Of a stretch of DNA of 64,000 nucleotides, positions 32,319-44,776 are shown one piece after another. Position numbers and translations under genes: made by a program. Position 1 is the stretch's first letter. Every line of letters begins with the position of its first letter. The notes beneath the pieces were generated by a model. That model did no database searches and was not told the origin of the DNA. It was given only the letters and a program-made list of their open reading frames with translations. The DNA comes from Allium sativum. Taxonomy: Eukaryota; Streptophyta; Magnoliopsida; Asparagales; Amaryllidaceae. The stretch spans positions 393,275,565 to 393,339,564 of the forward strand of contig CM060909.1 of assembly GCA_030737875.1 (NCBI GenBank). The letters run 5' to 3'.

Positions 32319-32993
32319 TCACTTGACAGCGTCGGAAGCTGTGGCAGCGGTCATTGACCAAGAGTTTCTCATCAGATGTTGGATGGGATCAGATCTACCC
32401 GCGTAACGGTTCATCTGCGGCATGTTGAAGCGCCTCGGGAACGTCGCATCTAAGATGTCATCAGTGAAAGGAGTGTGACTGCGGTCAATTCCCCAATCTT
32501 CATTCCGTTGTCCACGGCTACCTGCCAGAATTTGATGGATCATAGCTGCAACATTTGCACTAGTCAGCGGAGGCTCGGGATCAGCGCTTCTTGCTCGGTG
32601 GAATTCTCTAATCTCCCTTCCAGGAGCAACCACAAAATCCGGGGCTCGGATTGGGCTTCGCTTCCCCCTGTTACCATGAGCATTTGTATGGCGAAGGGGC
32701 TGAGGTAGTCTATTCTCAACAGGGTTGTCCATGCCTCGAGCTCTGGGAGTTGCGGCACGATTATTCACATTGCGGTTTGAGGGCCCTGCACCCAGTACCT
32801 CTTCTTCCCGTGATGGCAGGGTTCCAAATCGTAGCTGCTCTATGTTTTCAGGCCTCTCATACAGTCGCCGCGGAGGTCTTGGTGATTCCTATGACGAAGA
32901 AGAGCACTCTGGGGTGAGCGGACGAACTGAGGGCGTCCTTTGCCTTGCAAGATCATTGAGCCTTCTATCCATAGCAGTCAAGTTCTGTCGCAG
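32319..32993 (-). pseudogene. Gag middle part of element C with two in-frame stops
   Basis: Downstream half of the gag N-terminal region, just below the insertion of element B. The frame from the insertion site reads QNLTAMDRRLNDLARQRTPS. A TAG at 32889-32891 interrupts it. After TAG it stays open (RPPRRLYERPENIEQLRFGT; NNRAATPRARGMDN; FNMPQMNRYAGRSDPIQHL) to TGA at 32319-32321, where related proteins would have Trp (KWKAF-type). Both look like simple nonsense mutations, so gag was dead or dying apart from B's insertion. Confidence 0.85.
32989..32993. other. Target-site duplication of element B (CGCAG), left
   Basis: CGCAG directly precedes TGAAACACCCC and recurs at 44777-44781 directly after GTGTTACA. 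Counting it once restores C's gag frame across the insertion. Confidence 0.95.
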
Positions 32994-35900
32994 TGAAACA
33001 CCCCACCTCCATTAGAGTCACTCTCAAAGGGAATGCCCTAATTTTGGTGGAGGTTTATAAGTATAAGTCACAGAAATACAAGACAGATATAAGAACACAT
33101 ATTTTTAAACAACGGAAAAATAACAACTTTTATTTCATAAAGAAAATACGTGTTTCAACAACATGCCATAATTGTCTTACAATACTTCAAAACATAACAT
33201 CTTCATAACTGTCTTGATTACATCATTTAAAGAAGCATAAAGAAAACATAAATAAACTGCAAAAGCCCCATAGTTGTTGTCCAAAGCCATAGTTCAAAGC
33301 GAAAAGGTCCAAGCAATACATTCTTTCTCTTCAAGCTGGATGTGAAGGCTGGTCAAGCTGCGGTATTCCCACCCTGTGTACCTGGGGGGGAAACGGAAGA
33401 AAAGAAGACGAAAGAAAAGTAGAGTCAGACATAAAGCCTGAGTAAGTCTAGGACTATTCAGTCTATGAATAAAGAACTGGGTATGATAAGTATAAACTCG
33501 AAATGGGAAAGTACTATAAACTTAGTTAAGTTGTCTAGGGACGAATATACTATCGTACCCCATATCAATCTCTGAACCCATATAAACTAGTTTCCAACTG
33601 GCACCCCATAATCTGGGTGAAGTGATCCATTTCATGATGATCGGCTCCTACTCGTATAGTTACATGTGTCCTACGGCCCCCGATGTTGTAGTTACCTGTG
33701 CTGGTCCCACCATGGGGTGTATCAAGTCCCATGGTGGCGGCCCGACACAATCCTAGAATGCACAGGTATGCTACTGGTGCCCAGTGCCTTATTTTTCTGC
33801 GCCGGAGTGTGTGCACGCCCGCACCCCGTTAGAACCTACACTGCTGCACCACCGCCGTCGATTTGACCTCTTACAATCAGCCCAGTAATCGTGCCCCACC
33901 CTTCCTAGTTTCAGGGTATCGTGATACCTTGTAGGGTTACTGCGAAAAGGGTCCTCCGCTACTAGGTTTTCTATTTCTAGCCAACATGCTAAGTTGGTTA
34001 AGTGTTTTATAAACCTAACCCCCCCAAATCAGTCTGTTTAGTTTAGCATGTTCCATTTTGATTAAGTCTTTGGTTCACTTAATCCTAACAATCCTGACTC
34101 AGCCTTAATTGTCTTATTAAAGCCTTGACCTCTCACATTAGTCAGGTATTGTTGTGGCTGCCTGTTGCCGGTTGGTTCCGGGCAGTCTTACGCCACAACT
34201 CAGTCTAACCTCGGGTCCTTATTGGGCTCCATGTTTAACCACCCACATTGGATAGGTATTGTTGTGACTACTGGACAGCCGGGCGGTTCCGGGCAGGTTT
34301 ACATCACAACTCAATCCAACCTCGGGTCAAACATATCGTATTTTCTACATTTACATATTTTGTCTTTCTTCTTTACTTTCTTATATGTAAATATTTGCGG
34401 CCCATTAAAAATCAATGGTGTAAAGGTTACACCAATCATGGGCCCAACCCATTCTTGAATTTGGGCCCCTTTACTTTATCTTTTCATTTATTAATAAATT
34501 TAACCCAACGTTATTTTCCCCCGTTTAATACGTCCGTTTATTATATATATGTTGGGCTTAGCCTTCTTAAGCCCAACTTAGCCATGCGAAAGAGGGGAGG
34601 CTTAAAGCGTGATTACATACACAAAAAGGGGAATGTGAACGCATGAACTTGCAACATAACGTTGGAACTACGAAATAGAAACTGGTGTACTTGCATAGTA
34701 GTAACATATACTTTGGTCATAAAGCATAAGTGACATGAATCAAACCATGTAAACTTGTAGTTAAGTTAAGAATATCACTATTGACACATAGGCTTAACTA
34801 CAACATAAACCTATATTTTATTTAGGCATAATGTCAAACATAAGCAAATCATGTTTATAAGATTACTACATGTTTACAAAGGTGCTTACTTTTGTGACTA
34901 ATACAAAAGTATAATTCAACTAGAATTAATCCAACTTAATCATGATTTTAAATCTATTCACATAACCATGGCACACATATACTTATGGCATAAATATTTC
35001 TAACATGAAATCATGATTTTTACTTTAGTCATGCAAACTTGCAAATGGGATTTTGAATCTAACCTAGCTATGTACCACATGTGTCATCATATAATTCTTG
35101 TTAACAATATAGACCTAATCATGTTTTTCAATTATGCAAAATATCAATCATAGCCTAGTCATATTCATAAGTTCGCAAAGAGATTTTCTAGTACCAAAGT
35201 ATGGCTTAATACATAGATCATGATGCCAAATTTTTAACATAATTTCATATGAATTATAATAACCCAAATTTGTTCCAATTACACACAAAATGATTTTTGT
35301 ACAAAAGTACACATTATGATGGCATAGTAGCAAAACCACAAACTTGCATGAATTTCAATTAAAGAACTACATACATGTAGCTTCAACATGAATTACAAAC
35401 TTTGCGAATATCCAAACGTATACTTGCATAAAACTACCGCAAACATGTAGTTTTTATAATGAATAACATACTTTGCGAATATCCAATTGTTATACAATAT
35501 TCCAAATCGATAAGAATCATAGTAACGCACAAATATGAATTACTTATCACCACAAATCAAGTATACAAATCAACACGGTCATTTATTTATACCGGAATAA
35601 TACTCTACTTACTATCGTGTGGCGAATTCTCCAATTCAGGAATTTGGAGATGCGACTCCTTGTTGATTTGATTTGTTTAAGTTGCTTTATGCTTTAGAAT
35701 TTGCCTCCTAATCTTCTCTCAAATTGGTGGCTACTCCTAGTCGCTCCTCTGCAGCATGATGGCCTCGTTCTTATTTTTGAATGAATAGATTAGGTAGAGT
35801 CTAGGGTCATTTTTATAGAGTTTATGAACTGATTAGGACCATCGATGTTGCTTGGATTGATCGTAGCCATTCATTCGAAAGAGAGACCAATTAGAGCCTG

Positions 35901-36312
35901 CCACCTAGCCCTAATGACAAAGCAAGCTTCTGAAAATCGACCAAACACAGACCTGGCCAGCCAGGACTTGACCAAACCTGACCAGCAGGTCATTTTTGAC
36001 CTGGGCGCACTTGGCAGGTGCGTCAGGTCAAAAATGTACTGGCGCACTTCCCAAGTGCGCCAGTGCATTTTTGTTCTGGCGCACTTCCCAAGTGCGCCAG
36101 TGCATTCTGACCCGTTTTCCGGTTTTTCGCCCAACTTCGTTCGTCCATAACTTCTTCATACGATATCCGTTTTACGCAAACTCAGACTCTATCTCAAGCA
36201 GAATTCCGAGACGAACGCAATGGCGTATCCCGTTTCCCTTAATTCTTTGATTTAAAATTATTTATTGTTTAATTTATGAATTTCACAGTTATAAAATACA
36301 TGGGGTGTTACA
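32994..36312 (-). repeat. Element B 3' LTR (3319 bp)
   Basis: Colinear with 41457-44776. It contains two hairpin modules (about 34125-34215 and 34232-34334), GCGCACTT palindromes (36004-36106), a minus-strand TATA box (35810-35817) and no genes. Short frames (for example 33565-33816, 35845-36150) occur in both LTRs and are not recognisable. Confidence 0.95.
34125..34334 (-). other. Hairpin modules B1 and B2 (3' LTR copy)
   Basis: B1 inner stem GTTGTGGC/GCCACAAC (34151-34158 with 34192-34199), tip GGTTGGTTCCGGGCAG. B2 inner stem GTTGTGA/TCACAAC (34261-34267 with 34304-34310) and middle stem TTGGAT/ATCCAA (34248-34253 with 34314-34319). One substitution each in the B1 middle stem (TTAGTC for TTAGAC) and B2 outer stem compared with the right LTR. 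Confidence 0.72.
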
Positions 36313-36327
36313 TTCTCCCCTACTTAA
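36313..36327 (-). promoter_or_regulatory. Polypurine tract of element B
   Basis: Minus strand TTTTAAGTAGGGGAGAA immediately upstream of TGTAACACC of the 3' LTR. Confidence 0.85.
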
Positions 36328-36884
36328 AAGGATTTCGTCCCCGAAATCTTCAAGTTCAGGAAGAATGTACATCCTAACGTCCAAACATCCATCTACTCAT
36401 CCATCAAACATGAGCATCCATTGTCCTTAAAAGACTTCTAATGCTTCATGATCATATGCGAAGTGTGTGTGTGTACATGTACTTATCTAATGCAAAATCA
36501 GGCGGTCTACTGATTCAGTTGACCTCCTTAATGCGAATTATGTAAGTGCTATGAATCCATTATGAATGCAAATCCCCCTATTCATGATTCTGCATGAGTG
36601 CACAATCATTCATACACATGCAACATCCATATGACAACACATTAAAGTTCAACCATATACGAATGCAAACATATATGCATATGCAATATGAAGTGACTGA
36701 GCCGATCTAAAACCTAGATTGTGTGTGTATATGCAACCACGAGCAACCACTAGCAATCACTTGCAACCACTTGCAACCATCATCCATAACATGTTTCAAT
36801 TACATGTTTTCATCCAAAGAGTTTCTACCTAAAAGATAGGGTCGAGGAGATATACCTAAAAAAAAGGATAAATAAAAGCGCAAC
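36328..36884. other. Element B 3' untranslated region
   Basis: Gene-free; shares its order of motifs with element A's 1480-2019 (tccccgaaatc, catgagcatccattg, tgtgtgtatatgcaacc, ttgcaaccacttgc). Confidence 0.7.
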
Positions 36885-37379
36885 TTAAGGAAAAAGAAAG
36901 ATCAAGGATGTACCCTCGAAAAGAAAAGGGTAGGCAGTGCGTATTCTAGCTTCAGTTTCCCAAGTCGCGTCTCCCTCGGCGTCGCTCCACTGAACTTTGA
37001 CGAGTTTGACTTCGCGGTTGCGTAGCTTTTTCACTTCCATTCCTAATATGCGGGTTGGAACTTTCCTTATGGTTGCTTCGCGTTCCACCTCTGCTTCTTC
37101 TAGGATATTTGGCTCTACCACTTCAGCAGACTCATGTAGACATTTTCGGAGGTGTGAAACGTGAAAAACATTGTGAACTCCGGCCAGTTTCTCGGGTAGC
37201 TCTAATCTATAGGTCATCTTCCCAATTTTCTCGATGATAGGGAATGACCCTACGAACCTTGGCGCTAGCTTTCCTGTGGTTCCAAAACGAACAACGTTCC
37301 TTAGCGGAGATACCTTAAGAAAAACTCTGTCCCCAACCTCAAATTCAAGGTCGGTTCTCCTCTTGTCGGCGTAGGACTT
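36885..37379 (-). CDS. Integrase C-terminus and chromodomain of element B
   Basis: In frame with the upstream pol part but after a TAA at 37380-37382 (CAA to TAA most likely). The first half has YADKRRTDLEFEVGDRVFLK and GKLAPRFVGSFPIIEKIG, the GPY/F-type segment of chromovirus integrase. Then come VFHVSHLRKCL and the chromodomain (RILGMEVKKLRNREVKLVKV, QWSDAEGDATWETEARI). The chromodomain is thought to direct integration to marked heterochromatin. The protein ends at the TGA (36885-36887). Confidence 0.9.
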   Translation of the reverse strand, partial: KSYADKRRTDLEFEVGDRVFLKVSPLRNVVRFGTTGKLAPRFVGSFPIIEKIGKMTYRLELPEKLAGVHNVFHVSHLRKCLHESAEVVEPNILEEAEVEREATIRKVPTRILGMEVKKLRNREVKLVKVQWSDAEGDATWETEARIRTAYPFLFEGTSLIFLFP

Positions 37380-39287
37380 TTATCTGTCTTGGGCCGTCTT
37401 CATCCTTCTTTGTATTAAGTCTACTTTCTCTGAAGTCTCTCGGATCATATCTGGTCCAAGTATGAGCTTATCAGTAGACTCCCACCAGCAAGTGGGCGAT
37501 CGACACGGTCTTCCATATAAAGCTTCGAAGGGCGCCATTCCGATGGTTGCTTGATAACTGTTGTTGTAGGCTAATTCCACCAAAGGAAGGTGGTCTTCCC
37601 ATGTCCCTCCGAAGTCAAGGACGCACAGTCTTAAAAGGTCCTCCAAAACTCTGTTCACTCTTTCTATTTGGCCATCGGTTTGGGGATGATAGGCTGTGCT
37701 CAAGCATAACTTCGTTCCTACTGCTTCTTGCAGACTCCGCCAAAACTCACTGGTGAAGATGGGGTCTCGGTCACTAATAATGCTGGATGGTATTCCATGG
37801 AGTCGAACGATTTCCTTGAGGTAAAGTGATGCTAGGGATGAGGCAGTTCTTTTACTTTTGACAGGTAAAAAGTGGGCGCTTTTAGTAAGCCTATCCACTA
37901 TTACCCAAATGCTAGTGTTGCCTCTCCTAGACCTAGGCAGCCCATCTATGAAGTCCATAGAGATGTTATCCCACTTCCACTGCGGGAACTCCAGAGGATG
38001 TAGCAGTCCGCCAGGCTTTTTCTGTTCCGCCTTAACCTGTTGGCACACCATACACTTAGAAACGAATTCTGCCACGTCCTTTTTCATGCCGTTCCAGAAG
38101 AAAGTCCTTTTTATATCTTTGTACATTTTATCTCCGCCTGGGTGTATCGTCATCTTGGAGTGATGTGCTTCCTCGAGAACCTTCTTTACTAAATCTTTTG
38201 TCTGTGGGACGCATAGTCTTCCGTCTCGCCTTAGCAAACCCTTATCGTCGATGGAGTATCTGTTGAGGTGACTTGAAGTCTCACCCCTAATTAGCCTATC
38301 AATTATTTCCACAAGCTGGGGGTCTTCGCGTTGTGCTGCCCCTACTGAATCTATTAAAGTTGGGCGCACTTCGAGAGATGCTAGCAAGCCTGGTACAAAA
38401 TCGGAGGAAGGCCTAAAGTCGAAGCTGGCTATAAACTCTAGGCTTTGTCTTTCAACAAACAGCGGGCTTAGGGTCAATTTCTTTCGGCTCAACGCGTCTG
38501 CTACTACGTTGCCTTTGCCCGGAGTATAGGAGATTTCGAAATCGTACGAGGCATGAAACTCCATCCATCTCTGTTGCCTCAAGTTAAGATCTTTCTGCGA
38601 GAAAAGATATTTCAACGATTTATGGTCAGTGTAAAGTTCGAACTTCTCACCTAGGAGATAGTGTCGCCAAGACTTGAGTGCAAAGACGATGGCGGCTAAC
38701 TCAAGATCGTGGGTTGGGTAGTTCCTTTTATGCACTTTCAACTGCCTCCCGCCATAAGCTACTACCCTTCCTTCTTGCATTAAAACGGCGCCTAGTCCTG
38801 TCCCACATGCATCTGTATAAACAGTGAACATCTTGCTCCCATCTGGCAGCGTCAAAACTGGGGCTGTTGTAAGAGCCCTTTTCAGTCGTTGGAAAGCAAA
38901 CTCGCAATCCAAGTCCCAATTGAACACTAGATTCTTCTTGGTCAATTTCGTGTGCGGGGCTGAGATTTTCGCAAAATCCCTTATGAACTTTCGATAGAAA
39001 CCTGCTAGTCCTAGAAAACTTCGGACCTCAGTTGCATTCCTTGGTGTCTTCCAATCCTGTACCGCCACTACCTTAGCAGGGTCCACTGCTAACCCTTGTT
39101 TGGATACTATGTGCCCAAGGAACCTCACCTCTTCTCTCCAAAAGTGGCATTTGGAGAATTTGGCTTTTAGTTGATGGACTCGCAAAGTTTCCATGATTGC
39201 CCTTAAGTGTTGAGCATGTTCCTCTTCACTCTTTGAGAAAATAAGGATATCATCTACGAAGACCACTACGAACTTGTTGAGGAAATC
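37380..39287 (-). CDS. RT (second half), RNase H and integrase of element B
   Basis: Follows a TGA at 39288-39290 in the same frame. RT catalytic [15 protein letters not shown]; connection [20 protein letters not shown]; RNase H with [38 protein letters not shown] and [11 protein letters not shown]; integrase zinc-binding [13 protein letters not shown] and CMVCQQVK; catalytic [22 protein letters not shown] and [13 protein letters not shown]. All core catalytic residues are present. It ends at TAA 37380-37382. Only the two stops prevent one continuous polyprotein of about 1458 codons. Confidence 0.93.
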   Translation of the reverse strand, partial: DFLNKFVVVFVDDILIFSKSEEEHAQHLRAIMETLRVHQLKAKFSKCHFWREEVRFLGHIVSKQGLAVDPAKVVAVQDWKTPRNATEVRSFLGLAGFYRKFIRDFAKISAPHTKLTKKNLVFNWDLDCEFAFQRLKRALTTAPVLTLPDGSKMFTVYTDACGTGLGAVLMQEGRVVAYGGRQLKVHKRNYPTHDLELAAIVFALKSWRHYLLGEKFELYTDHKSLKYLFSQKDLNLRQQRWMEFHASYDFEISYTPGKGNVVADALSRKKLTLSPLFVERQSLEFIASFDFRPSSDFVPGLLASLEVRPTLIDSVGAAQREDPQLVEIIDRLIRGETSSHLNRYSIDDKGLLRRDGRLCVPQTKDLVKKVLEEAHHSKMTIHPGGDKMYKDIKRTFFWNGMKKDVAEFVSKCMVCQQVKAEQKKPGGLLHPLEFPQWKWDNISMDFIDGLPRSRRGNTSIWVIVDRLTKSAHFLPVKSKRTASSLASLYLKEIVRLHGIPSSIISDRDPIFTSEFWRSLQEAVGTKLCLSTAYHPQTDGQIERVNRVLEDLLRLCVLDFGGTWEDHLPLVELAYNNSYQATIGMAPFEALYGRPCRSPTCWWESTDKLILGPDMIRETSEKVDLIQRRMKTAQDR

Positions 39288-41261
39288 TCAGAATACCCTA
39301 CTCATCAGGTCTACGAAGTAAGCAGGTGCATTTGTCAAGCCGAAAGGTATGACAAGCCATTCAAAGAAGCCGTCTGGGGTTCTGAATGCCGTTTTATCGA
39401 TGCTATCTTCAGCCACCCTTAGCTGATGAAAACCGGTTGCTAAATCGAACTGGGAGAAAACAGACGCTCCTACAAGCTGGTCAAACAAATCGTCAATTCT
39501 AGGGAGAGGGAGCCTATTCTTTTTCGTTAGCTTGTTGAGCTCCCTATAGTCAACACATAGACGGAGTGAACCATCCGCCTTTGTAGCGAACATCACTGGA
39601 GCGCCCCATTCTGAAATGCTCCTCCTAATGAACCCCTTTTCTAGAAGCTCTTTAATCTGTTTACTGAGCTCTTTCCTCTCCCGTGGAGCCATGTGTCTAA
39701 CGGGCAACGCAACGGGCTTTGCATTATCTACAAGATATATGCGGAAGTCTATTTCCCGCTTCGGAGGCAAGCCCTTCACCTCTTCGAAGACATCCGGATA
39801 TTCCCGGACCACTCTAACTGATTGCAAACTTTCAACAGAGGCATCTAGCGATTCAAGATAACTAAGCATAACCGCATACGAGGGATTACAAGAAATTTCC
39901 AAAGTATTACCGAGCTGGGTTAGGAGCCTAACAACCCTTTTCTCACAATCAAGGATGGCCCTATTACTGGATAGCCAATCCATGCCCAAAATCAAACCAT
40001 ATCCCGAAAAGCCCAAAACAAAGGCACTACATTGAAATTCTATGCTTAGAATAGAAATTTTCAATCCCAAACAGATCATAGACAAATGAGCTGGGCCCCC
40101 AATTGGGTTTGAAACAATTAAGGGGTCCTCTACCATACTAGTTTTTAGGTGCAGAGATTCTACTAAAGCAGACGAGATAAAGGAGTGTGATGCGCCAGAA
40201 TCAAATAAAGTGCGAACGGGGTGATCATAAAGATAAACTACACTTTCTACAGAAGTATTTATACCTCGATGTTGCAAAGGTGGCGCTTCTAGCACATGAA
40301 CCTGTGCCCCGGAGGTGGATCCAGCCCTCTGCCCCTGTCCTCGTTTCTTTGGGCAGTCCTTAGCCCTGTGGCCTGTCTCACCGCAAGAAAAGCACCCACC
40401 ATTCTCCTTGGCCTTCTTTTTCCGGCAGTCCTTTACTAAGTGCCCCACTTTGCCACAGAAATTGCACTTCCTCTTCTCTTTGTTTCCTTTCCCGCCCTTC
40501 TTAAAGTCTGTCTTCTTAGGCTGCAAACCCTCTTTCTTCCCTTGAGAGCTTTCAGCCTTTGCCTCCTTCTTGCCCTTATCCTCTTCGTTCAGCAATGCCA
40601 TTTGTACCAGTCTTTCATACGTAGCTCCCATGGGTATATGGGTCATGGCCAAACTGTGTAATGGCTCATTCAACCCTTTGACGAAACGGAGAGCCTTCTT
40701 GTGCGGGGTGTTGACTAGGTCCAGCCCAAACCTAGCCAGCTCATCGAACTGATTAACATACTCTCTGACTGTCTTGTTCCCTTGCTTAAGAAATAAGAAT
40801 TTTTCCAACTGCAAACTCCTTTCTGCATCTGAGAGAAATTTAGTCTCAAACCTTGCCCTAAAGTCCTCCCATGTCTCCACTGGTCTTTCAGCATTAGTGA
40901 CTTCCCACCAGTAGGAAGCCTCGCCCTTTAATAGCCACACTACCAGTTGTACTTTCTGTCTATCTTCTACCTCAAAGATGATGAATAGGTCCTCAGTTTC
41001 TTTCAGCCAATTTCTAGCTGCCACGAAGGACTCAGTTCCATGGAAATCCTTTCCTCCCATAGCTTTAAAATCTTTACATATCTTAGCAAACGTGTTTCCC
41101 CGTGGAGGAGGTGGAGGAAGAGGTGCTGCTGCAGCTGGATGATTTCCTGCAGCTGGGGGAGGAGGAACGGTAGGACCTGGCTGAGTGGCCCTTGCTTCTA
41201 AGAACCGTCTAAACCAACCAGGTATTGGTACACCCTCTGGCAAGTTAAGTTCTTCGGACAT
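39288..41261 (-). CDS. Gag, protease and RT (first half) of element B
   Basis: ATG at 41259-41261 starts [20 protein letters not shown] about 180 bp from the primer site. A Pro/Ala-rich segment is followed by the retrotransposon Gag core ([49 protein letters not shown]). Two CCHC zinc knuckles ([28 protein letters not shown]) lie near residues 263-303. Protease has [14 protein letters not shown] near residue 352, and RT has [20 protein letters not shown] and [17 protein letters not shown] at 39288-39290 interrupts just before [15 protein letters not shown] to TGA is the likely change. Confidence 0.94.
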   Translation of the reverse strand: MSEELNLPEGVPIPGWFRRFLEARATQPGPTVPPPPAAGNHPAAAAPLPPPPPRGNTFAKICKDFKAMGGKDFHGTESFVAARNWLKETEDLFIIFEVEDRQKVQLVVWLLKGEASYWWEVTNAERPVETWEDFRARFETKFLSDAERSLQLEKFLFLKQGNKTVREYVNQFDELARFGLDLVNTPHKKALRFVKGLNEPLHSLAMTHIPMGATYERLVQMALLNEEDKGKKEAKAESSQGKKEGLQPKKTDFKKGGKGNKEKRKCNFCGKVGHLVKDCRKKKAKENGGCFSCGETGHRAKDCPKKRGQGQRAGSTSGAQVHVLEAPPLQHRGINTSVESVVYLYDHPVRTLFDSGASHSFISSALVESLHLKTSMVEDPLIVSNPIGGPAHLSMICLGLKISILSIEFQCSAFVLGFSGYGLILGMDWLSSNRAILDCEKRVVRLLTQLGNTLEISCNPSYAVMLSYLESLDASVESLQSVRVVREYPDVFEEVKGLPPKREIDFRIYLVDNAKPVALPVRHMAPRERKELSKQIKELLEKGFIRRSISEWGAPVMFATKADGSLRLCVDYRELNKLTKKNRLPLPRIDDLFDQLVGASVFSQFDLATGFHQLRVAEDSIDKTAFRTPDGFFEWLVIPFGLTNAPAYFVDLMSRVF

Positions 41262-41442
41262 GCTGAAACAAAAAGGATAGATTCAAAACGAAGGATAAGA
41301 GATAGTACCTATGGCTTTGGGGGAGACTTTGCTTTTTTTTAAAAATAAAATAAAATAATATTTTTCTTTTAAAAATGCTTCTTTAAATTTCCTTTTTGAA
41401 AATAAATTTTTCAGAACTTTTTATCTTATCTGGTAAACCTAT
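41262..41442. other. Element B leader between primer site and gag
   Basis: T/A-rich untranslated leader; no frame. Poly-T and poly-A runs near 41334-41410 resemble element A's leader. Confidence 0.7.
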
Positions 41443-41456
41443 GCTCTGATACCAAG
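41443..41456 (-). promoter_or_regulatory. Primer binding site of element B (initiator Met tRNA)
   Basis: Minus strand CT TGGTATCAGAGC starting two bases from the 5' LTR, complementary to the initiator-Met tRNA 3' end. Confidence 0.93.
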
Positions 41457-42584
41457 TGAAACACCCCACCTCCATTAGAGTCACTCTCAAAGGGAATGCC
41501 CTAATTTTGGTGGAGGTTTATAAGTATAAGTCACAGATATACAAGACATATATAAGAACACATATTTTTAAACAGCGGAAAAATAACAACTTTTATTTCA
41601 TAAAGAAAATACGTGTTTCAACAACATGCCATAATTGTCTTACAATACTTCAAAACATAACATCTTCATAACTGTCTTGATTACATCATTTAAAGAAGCA
41701 TAAAGAAAACATAAATAAACAGCAAAAGCCCCATAGTTGTTGTCCAAAGCCATAGTTCAAAGTGAAAAGGTCCAAGCAATACATTCTTTCTCTTCAAGCT
41801 GGATGTGAAGGCTGGTCAAGCTGCGGTATTCCCTCCCTGTGTACCTGGGGGGGGGAACGGAAGAAAAGAAGACGAAAGAAAAGTAGAGTCAGACATAAAG
41901 CCTGAGTAAGTCTAGGACTATTCAGTCTATGAATAAAGAACTGGGTATAATAAGTATAAACTCGAAATGGGAAAGTACTATAAACTTAGTTAAGTTGTCT
42001 AGGGACGAATATACTATCGTACCCCATATCAATCTCTGAACCCATATAAACTAGTTTCCAACTGGCACCCCATAATCTGGGTGAAGTGATCCATTTCATG
42101 ATGATCGGCTCCTACTCGCATAGTTACATGTGTCCTACGGCCCCCGATGTTGTAGTTACCTGTGCTGGTCCCACCATGGGGTGTATCAAGTCCCATAGTG
42201 GCGGCCCGACACAATCCTAGAATGCACAGGTATGCTACTGGTGCCCAGTGCCTTATTTTTCTGTGCCGGAGTGTGTGCACGCCCGCACCCCGTTAGAACC
42301 TACACTGCTGCACCACCGCCGTCGATTTGACCTCTTACAATCAGCCCAGTAATCGTGCCCCACCCTGCCTAGTTTCAGGGTATCGTGATACCTTGTAGGG
42401 TTACTGCGAAAAGGGTCCTCCGCTACTAGGTTTTCTATTTCTAGCCAACATGCTAAGTTGGTTAAGTGTTTTATAAACCTAACCCCCCCAAATCAGTCTG
42501 TTTAGTTTAGCATGTTCCATTTTGATTAAGTCTTTGGTTCACTTAATCCTAACAATCCTGACTCAGCCTTAATTGTCTTATTAA

Positions 42585-42798
42585 AGCCTTGACCTCTCAC
42601 ATTAGACAGGTATTGTTGTGGCTGCCTGTTGCCGGTTGGTTCCGGGCAGTCTTACGCCACAACTCAGTCTAACCTCGGGTCCTTATTGGGCTCCATGTTT
42701 AACCACCCACATTGGATAGGTATTGTTGTGACTACTGGACAGCCGGGCGGTTCCGGGCAGGTTTACATCACAACTCAATCCAACCTCGGGTTAAACAT
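42585..42798 (-). other. Hairpin modules B1 and B2 (5' LTR copy)
   Basis: Here the stems are more complete than in the left LTR. B1 middle stem is TTAGAC/GTCTAA (42602-42607 with 42667-42672). B2 outer stem is ATGTTTAACC/GGTTAAACAT, ten perfect pairs (42695-42704 with 42789-42798). Confidence 0.75.
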
Positions 42799-44273
42799 AT
42801 CGTATTTTCTACATTTACATATTTTGTCTTTCTTCTTTACTTTCTTATATGTAAATATTTGCGGCCCATCAAAAATCAATGGTGTAAAGGTTACACCAAT
42901 CATGGGCCCAACCCATTCTTGAATTTGGGCCCCTTTACTTTATCTTTTCATTTATTAATAAATTTAACCCAACGTTATTTTCCCCCGTTTAATACGTCCG
43001 TTTATTATATATATGTTGGGCTTAGCCTTTTTAAGCCCAACTTAGCCATGCGAAAGAGGGGAAGCTTAAAGCGTGATTACATACACAAAAAGGGGAATGT
43101 GAACGCATGAACTTGCAACATAACGTTGGAACTACGAAATAGAAACTGGTGTACTTGCATAGTAGTAACATATACTTTGGTCATAAAGCATAAGTGACAT
43201 GAATCAAACCATGTAAACTTGTAGTTAAGTTAAGAATATCACTATTGACACATAGGCTTAACTACAACATAAACCTATATTTTATTTAGGCATAATGTCA
43301 AACATAAGCAAATCATGTTTATAAGATTACTACATGTTTACAAAGGTGCTTACTTTTGTGACTAATACAAAAGTATAATTCAACTAGAATTAATCCAACT
43401 TAATCATGATTTTAAATCTATTCACATAACCATGGCACACATATACTTATGGCATAAATATTTCTAACATGAAATCATGATTTTTACTTTAGTCATGCAA
43501 ACTTGCAAATGGGATTTTGAATCTAACCTAGCTATGTACCACATGTGTCATCATATAATTCTTGTTAACAATATAGACCTAATCATGTTTTTCAATTATG
43601 CAAAATATCAATCATAGCCTAGTCATATTCATAAGTTCGCAAAGAGGTTTTCTAGTACCAAAGTATGGCTTAATACATAGATCATGATGCCAAATTTTTA
43701 ACATAATTTCATATGAATTATAATAACCCAAATTTGTTCCAATTACACACAAAATGATTTTTGTACAAAAGTACACATTATGATGGCATAGTAGCAAAAC
43801 CACAAACTTGCATGAATTTCAATTAAAGAACTACATACATGTAGCTTCAACATGAATTACAAACTTTGCGAATATCCAAACGTATACTTGCATAAAACTA
43901 CCGCAAACATGTAGTTTTTATAATGAATAACATACTTTGCGAATATCCAATTGTTATACAATATTCCAAATCGATAAGAATCATAGTAACGCACAAATAT
44001 GAATTACTTATCACCACAAATCAAGTATACAAATCAACACAGTTATTTATTTATACCGGAATAATACTCTACTTACTATCGTGTGGCGAATTCTCCAATT
44101 CAGGAATTTGGAGATGCGACTCCTTGTTGATTTGATTTGTTTAAGTTGCTTTATGCTTTAGAATTTGCCTCCTAATCTTCTCTCGAATTGGTGGCTACTC
44201 CTAGTCGCTCCTCTGCAGCATGATGGCCTCGTTCTTATTTTTGAATGAATAGATTAGGTAGAGTCTAGGGTCA

Positions 44274-44281
44274 TTTTTATA
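44274..44281 (-). promoter_or_regulatory. TATA box in element B 5' LTR
   Basis: Minus strand CTATAAAAATG about 495 bp into the LTR, at the same distance as in A and G. Left LTR partner at 35810-35817. Confidence 0.55.
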
Positions 44282-44776
44282 GAGTTTATGAACTGATTAG
44301 GACCATCGATGTTGCTTGGATTGATCGTAGCCATTCATTCGAAAGAGAGACCAATTAGAGCCTGCCACCTAGCCCTAATGACAAAGCAAGCTTCTGAAAA
44401 TCGACCAAACACAGACCTGGCCAGCCAGGACTTGACCAGACCTGACCAGCAGGTCATTTTTGACCTGGGCGCACTTGGCAGGTGCGCCAGGTCAAAAATG
44501 TACTGGCGCACTTCCCAAATGCGCCAGTGCATTTTTGTTCTGGCGCACTTCCCGAGTGCGCCAGTGCATTCTGACCCGTTTTCCGGTTTTTCGCCCAACT
44601 TCGTTCGTCCATAACTTCTTCATACGATATCCGTTTTACGCAAACTCAGACTCTATCTCAAGCAGAATTCCGAGACGAACGCAATGGCGTATCCCGTTTC
44701 CCTTAATTCTTTGATTTAAAATTATTTATTGTTTAATTTATTAATTTCACAGTTATAAAATACATGGGGTGTTACA

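Larger units (their letters stand above)
32994..44776 (-). mobile_element. Element B: nearly intact chromovirus (Ty3/gypsy, Tekay-like), inserted in gag of element C
   Basis: LTRs of 3319 and 3320 bp (TGAAACACCCC...GGGGTGTTACA), duplicated target CGCAG, initiator-Met primer site, polypurine tract and a 5144-bp interior. One long minus-strand frame (41261-36885) covers gag to chromodomain with only two stop codons. Left and right LTRs differ at about 25-30 positions by eye (about 0.8%), so it is younger than C. The first LTR base after TG is A where A and G have T, leaving slightly unequal ends (TGAAAC versus GTTACA). Confidence 0.95.
41457..44776 (-). repeat. Element B 5' LTR (3320 bp)
   Basis: Complete LTR. 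In reading direction: GCGCACTT palindromes (44468-44570), TATA box (44274-44281), about 1.4 kb of leader, then hairpin modules B2 and B1, then about 1.1 kb to the LTR end. It drives the element and its transcript would carry both modules. Confidence 0.95.

Noticed and set aside
34151..34199. Hammerhead ribozyme or tRNA-like promoter in the hairpin modules
   Set aside because: No CTGATGA/GAAA core; the tip GGTTGGTTCC only loosely resembles a box B and no box A is found.
35845..36150. 101-codon frame present in both B LTRs (also 44309-44614)
   Set aside because: Conserved only because the LTRs are recent duplicates; overlaps the palindrome cluster and has no recognisable domain.
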